This document shows, in pieces, positions 1-5,680 of a stretch of DNA of 6,831 nucleotides. How positions within the stretch are numbered: the first letter of the stretch is position 1; each line of letters opens with the position of its first letter. The translations under genes were made by a program, and so were the position numbers. The DNA lies in NCBI GenBank assembly GCA_015661585.1, contig DQVU01000106.1:1-6831 (forward strand), given 5' to 3'. Source of the DNA: Methanothermococcus okinawensis. Its GTDB lineage: Archaea; AGJL01; Methanococci; Methanococcales; Methanococcaceae. Below the pieces are notes generated by a model that worked only from the letters and a program-made list of their open reading frames with translations, was not told where the DNA came from and ran no database searches.

Positions 1-23
1 GAATAGAGAAAATTTTTTCACTC

Positions 24-213
24 TTTTACTTTTTATTTTTTTATATTCCTTATTTAGGATAGTTTTAGGATTTTTTTTATTTTAATTTTAATTATTCTTA
101 GTATGTATTTATTATTATAGTTTTATTCAAAATCTTTAATGGTTGTTGTTAATTTAAAAAGTTCGGTTTATTACTATAATTTTTATATAAGATTTTTTGA
201 TGGGAACTAAGTT
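24..213 (+). repeat. Degenerate AT-rich intergenic repeat, copy A (cut by the window edge)
   Basis: This stretch aligns by eye and in the same order with 4163-4319. Shared words are TTTTACTTTT (24 and 4163), AGTTTTA-R-GATTTTTT (61 and 4183), GTTGTTGTT (142 and 4240) and GGRAACTAAGTT (about 202 and 4308). Copy A has roughly 24 extra bases between the second and third words. Its right end, 166-211, also matches the minus strand at 1589-1547 through GTTTATTACT and GGAACTAAG, and matches 5636-5680 through GATTTTTTGATGGGAACT. The left end expected from the 3986 copy would lie before base 1. No gene is visible in 1-262. The A+T background lowers confidence in any single word, but the collinear order of several words supports common origin. 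Confidence 0.5.
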
Positions 214-262
214 GTTAGAATATTTAATAATAAGGGCTGATAAAGGTTCCACATTTTTATAG

Positions 263-396
263 TTTCGATCTAAATTAAACTTTAAAAAAGTGAAGTTTAA
301 CCTGATATTTGGAAAAATAGACGGTAAAGAGATATACTTTACAGCAGAGTTGGAGGAAAAAGAGTGGATAAGTCTTCCAGAGAGAATAAGGAGTAA
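263..396 (+). pseudogene. Possible remnant of a small protein gene, 3' end lost against purM
   Basis: One plus-strand frame is open from 263, with a GTG at 290, and reads like real protein up to the purM stop: VKFNLIFGKIDGKEIYFTAE, then a Glu/Lys-rich run and an ISLPERIRS stretch. Base composition rises here relative to the AT-rich DNA on both sides, and codons resemble those of neighbouring genes (ATA, GAG, AGA, AGG). There is no GGTGAT-type binding site before the GTG. Beyond 396 the frame runs antisense to purM to a stop at 497-499 and turns into low-quality Thr/Leu/Ser-rich sequence. I do not recognise the family. A decayed or truncated gene is my inference; chance is possible. Confidence 0.3.
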
Positions 397-1449
397 TTAC
401 TCTATTACTATACTTTTATTTTTGTACTTTACAACTACTTTATTACTTATTACTTCTCCTCCTATCTCTACCTCCTTTAAAACCTTACCTATAACATAGG
501 CAGGAATGGTGTGATGGTTGGCGATCTCTATAACCTTTTCGCTATCTTTTTTATCCACTATTACACAGAAACCTATGCCCATGTTGAAGGTTCTAAACAT
601 CTCCTCATCTGGGACGTTTCCTATTCTCTGGATCTCCTTGAATATGGGATGGGGTTCAGGTAGGTTATCTATGAGGTAGACTACATCCCTCTTCAACCTT
701 CTCAACTTTCTAAATCCCCCCCCTGTAATATGGGCGAGGCCCTTAACCTTTACCTTTTTTATCATCTCCAATACTGGCTTTACGTATATCCTGGTAGGTG
801 TCAATAACTCCTCCCCAACAGTTTTACCATGTGGTAGTTCATGGTGAATATCCATACCTCCAATTTCAAAGAACACCTTTCTAGCCAGGGACAACCCGTT
901 GCTGTGTATCCCACTACTTCTAAGACCTACTATAACGTCTCCCTCCTTAATATCCCTTCCAGTTATTACCTTATCCTTCCTTACAATTGCTAAAACTGTC
1001 CCTGCAATATCTATTCCCTTTACAATATCTGGAAGTGTTGCGGTTTCTCCCCCGATTAAACTTATATTCGCCTCCTTCAACCCCTCATTTAACCCCTTAC
1101 CTATCTGTCTCGCTATCTCTTCATCTATATCCTCAACTGCTATGTAATCTACAAGTGCAACAGGTTCTGCCCCTATGGAGATGGCGTCGTTGACATTCAT
1201 AGCTATCATATCTATGGCTACAGTGTCGTATCTATTTGCCATCTTCGCAACAACCATCTTACTTCCAACTCCATCTGTACAGAGTACAAGGTAGTAATCT
1301 CCAAATTCAATGGCACCTGCATAGTGTCCTATAAGTTCCTCACAGGGTTTGAAACTATCATTCCTTTTAAAGGTAATCTGGGACGTCAGTGCCCTTATAA
1401 TTCTGTCCTCTTTGTATATATCCACTCCAGCATCTCTGTAGGTCACCAT
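397..1449 (-). CDS. purM: Phosphoribosylformylglycinamidine cyclo-ligase (AIR synthetase)
   Basis: PurM catalyses the ATP-dependent closure of formylglycinamidine ribonucleotide to 5-aminoimidazole ribonucleotide, the fifth step of de novo purine synthesis, in the cytoplasm. The 350 residues match the usual family length and show its marks: GHYAGAIEFG (41-50), the CTDGVGSK phosphate/ATP region (57-64), NVNDAISIGAEP (86-96), the GGETATLP loop (133-140), SSGIHSNG (178-185), HITGGG (240-245) and MGIGF near 290-294. The ATG at 1449 gives the expected MVTYRDAGVD start. It lacks a clear GGTG site upstream; only a GAGTAGAGAG-like purine stretch is present. It is transcribed alone, divergent from the K+ channel gene. 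Its flanks carry copies A and B of the intergenic repeat in opposite orientation. The stop lies inside a 12-bp palindrome (391-402). Confidence 0.97.
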   Translation of the reverse strand: MVTYRDAGVDIYKEDRIIRALTSQITFKRNDSFKPCEELIGHYAGAIEFGDYYLVLCTDGVGSKMVVAKMANRYDTVAIDMIAMNVNDAISIGAEPVALVDYIAVEDIDEEIARQIGKGLNEGLKEANISLIGGETATLPDIVKGIDIAGTVLAIVRKDKVITGRDIKEGDVIVGLRSSGIHSNGLSLARKVFFEIGGMDIHHELPHGKTVGEELLTPTRIYVKPVLEMIKKVKVKGLAHITGGGFRKLRRLKRDVVYLIDNLPEPHPIFKEIQRIGNVPDEEMFRTFNMGIGFCVIVDKKDSEKVIEIANHHTIPAYVIGKVLKEVEIGGEVISNKVVVKYKNKSIVIE

Positions 1450-1501
1450 GCTCTCTACTCATTTTTTGTTTTTAATAATTATTATTAATAAAAATTATAA
1501 A

Positions 1502-1509
1502 TTATAAAT
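1502..1509 (-). promoter_or_regulatory. Candidate TATA box for purM
   Basis: On the minus strand this reads ATTTATAA, close to the archaeal TATA consensus. It would place the transcription start near 1480 and leave a leader of about 30 bases before the purM ATG. The region contains several overlapping A/T runs, so the exact box is uncertain. Confidence 0.35.
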
Positions 1510-1546
1510 AGATTATAGTTACAAAATTATAAAAAATACAGAATAC

Positions 1547-1589
1547 CTTAGTTCCATAAAATCGTTAAATACTTGAAAAAGTAATAAAC
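1547..1589 (-). repeat. Intergenic repeat, copy B (right-end fragment, inverted)
   Basis: Read on the minus strand, this segment begins GTTTATTACT and ends GGAACTAAG, separated by 24 bases. Copy A (166-211) has the same two exact words in the same order, 27 bases apart, and the intervening GATTTT/ATGG words also correspond. The orientation is opposite to copy A, so the two face each other across purM. A weak candidate for the opposite end is at about 1618-1634 (CACTTT then TGGGA), which would make a short unit of about 90 bp; I do not rely on it. Confidence 0.45.
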
Positions 1590-1673
1590 ACCATAAAAGA
1601 ATAGGGAATTTTAACACTCACTTTCGTTGGGAGGAGAAAAGAGAGATTTTAAGAAGGGATCTTTAATTTTTGG

Positions 1674-1681
1674 TTTTATAC
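1674..1681 (+). promoter_or_regulatory. Candidate TATA box for the K+ channel-carbamoyltransferase pair
   Basis: TTTTATAC in the divergent spacer 1450-1751 would give a start near 1705 and a leader of about 45 bases. The 302-bp spacer otherwise holds the purM promoter, repeat copy B and a purine-rich tract (1629-1657); I see no further gene in it. Other A/T-rich boxes nearby are possible, so confidence is low. Confidence 0.25.
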
Positions 1682-1751
1682 TAATTATTAATTTTATTTT
1701 TAATATTTTTTCAAGAATCTCAATAAAATTAATAAATATTTTTGTGGTAAG

Positions 1752-2432
1752 ATGGGACTATCTCTAAGTTCTCTCAAAAAGAGTATATACAACCCCAAGG
1801 TATACACCACCCTTGAGATAATAGGAATATTCTGTACCTTGGAGATACTTATCTCTTTTATCCTCTCAACCTACAACCCACCTTATGAGTATATCCTCAT
1901 AAAGTTAGATTTTGTATCTATATCAATTCTTTCCTTTCACTTCCTTTATAAGTTGATAGGTAGTAGAGATAAGTTAAACTTCCTAAGGAATATCTACAAT
2001 ATAATCGACGCTGTAGTTATTGGGGCTTTTATCTTATACTTCCTTCAGATATACGCTACAAATGCAATTGTCAGTTTAAGGATAATCAACACAGTTAGAA
2101 TTCTAATACTTCTAAGGATTGTAAAGTTTAAATATCTTAGATTGAGTCGTGAGATAATAAACTTTATCACCATCCTAACCTACAGTTTTATAATATCTAG
2201 CTTTATATGGCTGGTGGAGAACGAGGTAAATCCAAATATAAATAACTTTGCAGATGCCTTCTACTTTACAGTAATCTCCCTAACTACAGTGGGGTATGGA
2301 GATATCACCCCTGTAACTCCCTGGGGAAAGGGAATAATTGTACTTTCCATCCTATATCTAGTATCTGGACTTATAACTAAGATACAATCCCTCCTCTATA
2401 GGGAGTTGGAGAGGAAGAGAAGTAGGGAGTAG
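1752..2432 (+). CDS. Voltage-gated-type potassium channel, six transmembrane segments
   Basis: This membrane protein of 226 residues has the Kv plan. Hydrophobic segments lie at about 20-39 (S1), 47-68 (S2), 82-102 (S3, with Asp86) and 106-130. The last is an S4-like sensor with Arg110, Arg116, Arg122, Lys125, Lys127 and Arg130 regularly spaced. S5 is at about 134-157, a pore helix follows, the K+ selectivity filter TTVGYGD is at 178-184, and S6 is at about 191-213. It ends in a short charged tail and has no RCK/TrkA regulatory domain. Archaeal relatives of this size include KvAP and the hyperpolarisation-activated MVP of Methanocaldococcus jannaschii; gating here is inference from that similarity. 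A weak GTGGTAAG precedes the ATG. The stop is one base before the carbamoyltransferase ATG, so the two are very probably one transcript. Confidence 0.9.
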   Translation: MGLSLSSLKKSIYNPKVYTTLEIIGIFCTLEILISFILSTYNPPYEYILIKLDFVSISILSFHFLYKLIGSRDKLNFLRNIYNIIDAVVIGAFILYFLQIYATNAIVSLRIINTVRILILLRIVKFKYLRLSREIINFITILTYSFIISSFIWLVENEVNPNINNFADAFYFTVISLTTVGYGDITPVTPWGKGIIVLSILYLVSGLITKIQSLLYRELERKRSRE

Positions 2433-2433
2433 T

Positions 2434-3975
2434 ATGATATTAGGTATCCACGATGGACATAACAGCAGTGTCTCCCTGATCTCAGATAGAAGTATAGAGT
2501 ACGCAATAAGTGAGGAGAGATTTACTAGAAAGAAAAATCAGAGGGGCTTTCCCTCAAATGCTGTAAATCACATCCTGGAAGAAATAGGAGATAGTGTTAT
2601 AGATCTTATTACAGTTGGAGGTATGTTCAGGAGAGGAGGTAGGTTGAGATCTATAAAGGAATTTCAGAAGAGGTTGAACATCCCTATACTCTACTTCCAC
2701 CATCACCTATGCCACGCTGCACTCTACAAACTCTCGGACTTCAAGGAGTGCCTAGTTGTCACCATAGACGGTGGAGGTGATGCCCTCTCTGCAACTGTCT
2801 CCATAGGTAGTAAGAAAGGTTTGGAGGTTATAGCTCAAAGTGATATAATAGATTCCCTTGGAGATTTCTACGCATCGATTACAGAGGTTTTAGGTTTTAA
2901 ACCTATGGAGGATGAGGGTAAGGTGATGTGCCTCTCCAGTTATCCTGGGGAGGAGTTGAACATAGGTGTTATTATAGACTACGACAATAGAATAAAGTCA
3001 TTTAAGAATTACCTGGGGGTTGTAGGGTATGAATCTACAAAGGCGTTGAAGAGGATACTTAAAAGTTATAATATAGATCCTGAGAATATGGACTTTAGAA
3101 CCAAGGTGAGGGTTGCAAAGTACGCCCAGAGGGTACTTGAGGATGTTGTGTTGAAGATGATAGGAGATTTCTCAGAGGAGACAGGTATCGATAAGGTAGT
3201 CTTCAGTGGTGGTGTAGCTCAAAATGTTAAGTTGAACAGGAGGATAGGGGAGTTATACGATGTATATATACCTCCCTTTATGGGGGATGAAGGGCTGTCT
3301 ATAGGATCCTCTCTACTTATGAAAAAAGATAAGATAGATCTAAAGGACACATACCTAGGATATAATATCTCAGATGGGAGAGTGGAGGGGTTAATAGAGA
3401 AGGGATACTTCAAGGATTACAGAGTTACATATCTAGAGGAGAAGGAGATACCTGAAACCTTGGGGAACCTCATAGTGGAGAATAAGATCCTATGTATATG
3501 TAGGGGAAAGATGGAGTTTGGCCCAAGGGCATTAGGTAATAGGAGTATTGTAGCACTGCCTACTAGGGAGAACAGGGAAAAACTTAGTAGATTACTGAAG
3601 AGAGATAATTTTATGCCCTTTGCACCTACTATACTCTATGAACATGTGGAGGATTACCTTGTAAATCCCAAGTACTGTCCCTTTATGACTATGGTTTTTG
3701 AGGTTAGGGATGAGGTTAGGGAGAGGATAGAGGGTGTAGTGCATGTGGATAATACAACGAGGCCCCAAACTTTAAAGAGGGATTTCAACAAAGTGTATTA
3801 CGATACTATAAGATACATCTATGAGTCTATAGATCTCCCAGTGGTTTTAAATACAAGTTTCAACATCCATGGGGAGCCTATAGTATGCACTGAATTAGAC
3901 GGGATAAGGACTTTTAGGACTGTAGGTGATGCACTGTTGTTGGGAAATTGGCTGATTGAGAAGAAGAGTATTTAA
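2434..3975 (+). CDS. Carbamoyltransferase of the NodU/CmcH/TobZ family
   Basis: Members use carbamoyl phosphate and ATP to build a carbamoyl-adenylate and pass the carbamoyl group to a hydroxyl acceptor. The 513 residues show both domains. The N-terminal Kae1-like domain has HDGHNSS (6-12), EERFTRKKNQRGFP (27-40), the metal-site HHHLCHAA (89-96), DGGGD (112-116), GDFYASITEVLGF (143-155) with EDEGKVM, FSGGVAQN (257-264) and DEGLSIGS (285-292). The C-terminal Carbamoyltransf_C domain starts near 350, with GKMEFGPRALGNRS (358-371), MPFAPT (394-399), RPQTL (443-447) and LNTSFNIHGEPIV (472-484). All the motifs I know for the family are intact, so it should be active. The acceptor in methanogens is unknown to me. 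It follows the K+ channel gene by one base with an AGGGAG-like site inside the channel's last codons, which suggests translational coupling. Confidence 0.93.
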   Translation: MILGIHDGHNSSVSLISDRSIEYAISEERFTRKKNQRGFPSNAVNHILEEIGDSVIDLITVGGMFRRGGRLRSIKEFQKRLNIPILYFHHHLCHAALYKLSDFKECLVVTIDGGGDALSATVSIGSKKGLEVIAQSDIIDSLGDFYASITEVLGFKPMEDEGKVMCLSSYPGEELNIGVIIDYDNRIKSFKNYLGVVGYESTKALKRILKSYNIDPENMDFRTKVRVAKYAQRVLEDVVLKMIGDFSEETGIDKVVFSGGVAQNVKLNRRIGELYDVYIPPFMGDEGLSIGSSLLMKKDKIDLKDTYLGYNISDGRVEGLIEKGYFKDYRVTYLEEKEIPETLGNLIVENKILCICRGKMEFGPRALGNRSIVALPTRENREKLSRLLKRDNFMPFAPTILYEHVEDYLVNPKYCPFMTMVFEVRDEVRERIEGVVHVDNTTRPQTLKRDFNKVYYDTIRYIYESIDLPVVLNTSFNIHGEPIVCTELDGIRTFRTVGDALLLGNWLIEKKSI

Positions 3976-4016
3976 AATTAATCCTGGTTCCCATTAAAGT
4001 GGTAATTAAAAAGAGG

Positions 4017-4028
4017 TTTTTATTTTTT
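4017..4028 (+). terminator. T-tract terminator candidate after the carbamoyltransferase gene
   Basis: Two T runs (five, then six, split by one A) lie about 40 bases after the stop codon at 3975. Archaeal termination commonly uses such tracts without a strong hairpin. An inverted pair AATTAAAAA / TTTTTAATT (4004-4012 and 4024-4032) overlaps it. The tract lies inside the candidate element, so it may have been brought in with it. Confidence 0.35.
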
Positions 4029-4076
4029 AATTAAATAATAATTATTATAATAAAATAAAAAAATAAAATAAGAGAA

Positions 4077-4165
4077 GAGGCAAATGATCATAAAAAAGGT
4101 TTAACAGAAAACCTGTCATGCTTTCCTATTACTCAGGTGTGGTTGAGGGGATATAAACTAGGTTT
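4077..4165. other. GC-richer island with a hairpin inside the intergenic element
   Basis: This island is clearly richer in G+C than the almost pure A/T sequence on both sides. It contains a perfect 6-bp hairpin, AGGTTT (4097-4102) and AAACCT (4109-4114) with a 6-base loop, and a possible second pairing of ACCTG (4111-4115) with CAGGT (4134-4138). Part of it (4121-4172) is matched by 5587-5633. In A/T-rich hyperthermophiles such islands often mark structured RNA, but I find no C/D-box, tRNA or known riboswitch signature, so no RNA gene is called. Confidence 0.3.
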
Positions 4166-4341
4166 TACTTTTATGTATTAACAGTTTTAAGATTTTTTAT
4201 TTTTTAATATAATTATTATTTTTTAGTAAGATATCGATAGTTGTTGTTTAGTATAAATAATTTATTCATAATTATTTATAGTTTTAATTTTTTAATTACT
4301 ACTTTAAGGAAACTAAGTTTTAATAATTCTTTCTTCCATGA

Positions 4342-4349
4342 TTATATAT
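4342..4349 (+). promoter_or_regulatory. Candidate TATA box for archease-queE
   Basis: TTATATAT lies just downstream of the right end of the candidate element and would put the transcription start near 4370, with a leader of about 25 bases containing the GGTGAT site at 4387-4392. Its position next to the element end means the element forms the upstream flank of this promoter. Confidence 0.45.
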
Positions 4350-4395
4350 TAATAATAACTTAAAAAACACCGTTTACTACACCACTGGTGATCCC

Positions 4396-4815
4396 ATGTA
4401 TAGATACTTTGGAACTATGGCAGATATGGGAGTTATCGCCGAGGGAGAAACTCTTGAAGAGGCGTTTAGGGAGGCTGCAAGAGCTCTCACCGACTTGATG
4501 GTGGATATAAACACTGTTGAGAAAAAGATTGAAAAGAGGATCACTGTTAAATCGGAGGATCTCTACAGTCTCCTCTACGACTTCCTAACAGAGATCTTAA
4601 TAATAAGGGACAGTGAAGGTATTATACTCTCAGATTTCGATGTAAAGATAGAGAAAGAAAATGATGGATACAGGTTGGAATGTATCGCCTACGGGGAGGA
4701 GTTAGATAGGGAAAAACATAATCCTAAGGAAGAGGTGAAGGCAATTACATACCACAAGATGGAGATAGAAGAAAAGGATGGGAGATATACTATAAAGTAT
4801 ATAGTAGATATCTAA
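4396..4815 (+). CDS. Archease, activator of the RNA-splicing ligase RtcB
   Basis: Archease speeds guanylylation and multiple turnover of RtcB, the ligase that joins tRNA exons after intron removal in archaea. The 139-residue product has the family's length and landmarks. An N-terminal YRYFGTMADMG segment (2-12) keeps the conserved Asp10 of the TAD-G motif; Thr and Met replace the common His-Thr before it. LLYDFLTEIL is at 59-68, EELDREKH at 101-108, VKAITYHKMEI at 114-124, and the C-terminus is VDI, whose Asp138 and terminal residue belong to the metal site in the family. Start choice is supported by GGTGAT at 4387-4392, three bases before the ATG. queE follows after 11 bases with an identically spaced binding site, so the two form an operon. 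rtcB is not in the window. Confidence 0.92.
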   Translation: MYRYFGTMADMGVIAEGETLEEAFREAARALTDLMVDINTVEKKIEKRITVKSEDLYSLLYDFLTEILIIRDSEGIILSDFDVKIEKENDGYRLECIAYGEELDREKHNPKEEVKAITYHKMEIEEKDGRYTIKYIVDI

Positions 4816-4817
4816 TA

Positions 4818-4823
4818 GGTGAT
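4818..4823 (+). promoter_or_regulatory. Ribosome binding site fixing the TTG start of queE
   Basis: GGTGAT followed by CCT places TTG at 4827-4829 three bases downstream. This is exactly the geometry used by the archease ATG (GGTGAT at 4387, CCC, ATG). It lies in the 11-base gap after the archease stop and makes the non-ATG start convincing. Confidence 0.8.
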
Positions 4824-4826
4824 CCT

Positions 4827-5561
4827 TTGATAAGTGAGGTATTCTCCTCCATAATGGGTGAAGGTAAGTACATAGGAAGGAGATATATATTTATAAGATT
4901 TAGAGGTTGCCCACTTCAGTGTATCTACTGTGATGAGAATATCAAAGATAATATTCCCTCCAGGGTTGAAAAGAGCCCAGGAAGTGGTGTATTTCAAGAG
5001 TATCCCAATATAGAGAGGGATCTAATAGAGATAGTAAATCACTTAAAAACTCCAGATCTCTTCGCAGTATCCTTTACAGGTGGAGAGCCTCTACTACACC
5101 ATAAAAAATTAAAGGAGTACTCAGAGGAACTTTGGAATTTGGGGTATAAGATCCATCTAGAGAGCAACGGCATATATCCAGAGAGGTTGTTCTTCTTCGA
5201 TTACGCATCTATCGATATAAAACTACCTGAACACTTCAGAGGTTTGGATGAGGAAGAGTATAGAAGGATTTACAGGTTGGAGTTGAAATCCATCGAAAAA
5301 CTGTACAATATGGGATCAGATGTATATGCCAAGGTAGTTGTTATAGGGGAGTGTGATCCAGAGGTTGTTGAAGGTGTTGCAAAAGATATCTCAGATATAG
5401 GTGATATTACCTTATGCATTCAACCTGTAACTCCGATAAATGACAATATTAAACCTATTTCCCAGAGAAAACTGTTGGAAATTATGAAACTCTGCGGGAG
5501 ACATCTCAAAGATAACGTAATGTGCACTCCACAGATACATAAGTACCTAGGGATGTTATAA
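4827..5561 (+). CDS. queE: 7-carboxy-7-deazaguanine synthase (radical SAM)
   Basis: QueE converts 6-carboxy-tetrahydropterin to 7-carboxy-7-deazaguanine using S-adenosylmethionine and a [4Fe-4S] cluster. In archaea this feeds archaeosine at tRNA position 15. The 244 residues start SEVFSSIMGEGKYIGRR, the family's N-terminal signature, followed by RFRGCPLQCIYCDE with the cluster cysteines Cys28, Cys32 and Cys35 (CX3CX2C). FTGGEPLL (83-90) carries the SAM-contacting GGEP, then LESNG (111-115), DIKLP (130-134), IQPVTP (198-203) and the closing TPQIHKYLG (234-242). All expected motifs are intact. Translation starts at TTG, supported by a strong binding site. It is the second gene of an operon with archease, pairing tRNA ligation with tRNA modification. 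Its 3' end faces the convergent CBS gene across a 91-base gap that holds repeat copy D. Confidence 0.95.
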   Translation: MISEVFSSIMGEGKYIGRRYIFIRFRGCPLQCIYCDENIKDNIPSRVEKSPGSGVFQEYPNIERDLIEIVNHLKTPDLFAVSFTGGEPLLHHKKLKEYSEELWNLGYKIHLESNGIYPERLFFFDYASIDIKLPEHFRGLDEEEYRRIYRLELKSIEKLYNMGSDVYAKVVVIGECDPEVVEGVAKDISDIGDITLCIQPVTPINDNIKPISQRKLLEIMKLCGRHLKDNVMCTPQIHKYLGML

Positions 5562-5586
5562 TAGTATTAACCTTTATTGAATCCTC

Positions 5587-5680
5587 TTTCTCCAATGTTC
5601 AGGAGTCGGGATATCTATCTGTTTATACTTTAAAAGTTTATTTAGTATAATATTACTTATTGGATTCTTGATGAGAACTG
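5587..5680 (+). repeat. Intergenic repeat, copy D, overlapping the 3' end of the CBS gene
   Basis: Bases 5636-5680 align with copy A 166-209: both begin GTTTATT, contain TATAAT-like sequence, and end GATTCTTGATGAGAACT here against GATTTTTTGATGGGAACT there. Bases 5587-5633 align more loosely with 4121-4172 (CTTTC, CAGG-GT, GGGATAT, then GTTT and TACTTT). The copy looks internally shortened compared with 3986-4319. It spans the gap between convergent queE and CBS genes and runs into the CBS coding region from 5653. Confidence 0.45.

Larger units (their letters stand above)
3986..4319 (+). mobile_element. Candidate non-autonomous (MITE-like) element with terminal inverted repeats
   Basis: Bases 3986-4012 and the reverse complement of 4289-4314 match at about 23-24 of 27 positions. 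The core is TTTTTAATTAC, one mismatch, then ACTTTAA, followed by a one-base gap and GG-R-AAC. The ends bound about 330 bp with no convincing open reading frame, filling most of the 420-bp gene-free spacer 3976-4395. The outermost bases GGTTCCC (left) and GGAAACTAAG (right, read outward) resemble the ends of the copies at 213, 1547 and 5680. No clear target-site duplication was found. The interior has a strongly A/T part (4014-4076), a GC-richer island (4077-4165) and a part collinear with copy A (4163-4319). Mobility is inference: no transposase is present in the window. Confidence 0.45.

Noticed and set aside
256..274. A TAG-TTTCGAT-CTA stretch resembling a tRNA T-arm.
   Set aside because: Only a 3-bp stem, and no D-arm, anticodon arm or acceptor pairing is visible upstream.
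899..1193. Plus-strand open frames inside the purM region.
   Set aside because: They are antisense to a full set of PurM motifs and have Ser/Pro/Leu-rich, unprotein-like translations.
1618..1634. Second terminal repeat for copy B, giving a short 90-bp element.
   Set aside because: Only CACTTT and TGGGA match the left-end consensus; this is too weak to call in such sequence.
4077..4165. C/D-box guide RNA in the GC-richer island.
   Set aside because: ATGATCA and a minus-strand CTGA are present, but the order is wrong for a C box followed by a D box, and no second box pair exists.
3976..4395. CRISPR array or leader in the long AT-rich spacer.
   Set aside because: There are no regularly spaced identical repeats; the only repeats are the two inverted ends and single collinear words.
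4387..4395. A preQ1-type riboswitch controlling the archease-queE operon.
   Set aside because: No such aptamer structure is visible in the short leader, and the GGTGATCC is simply the ribosome binding site.
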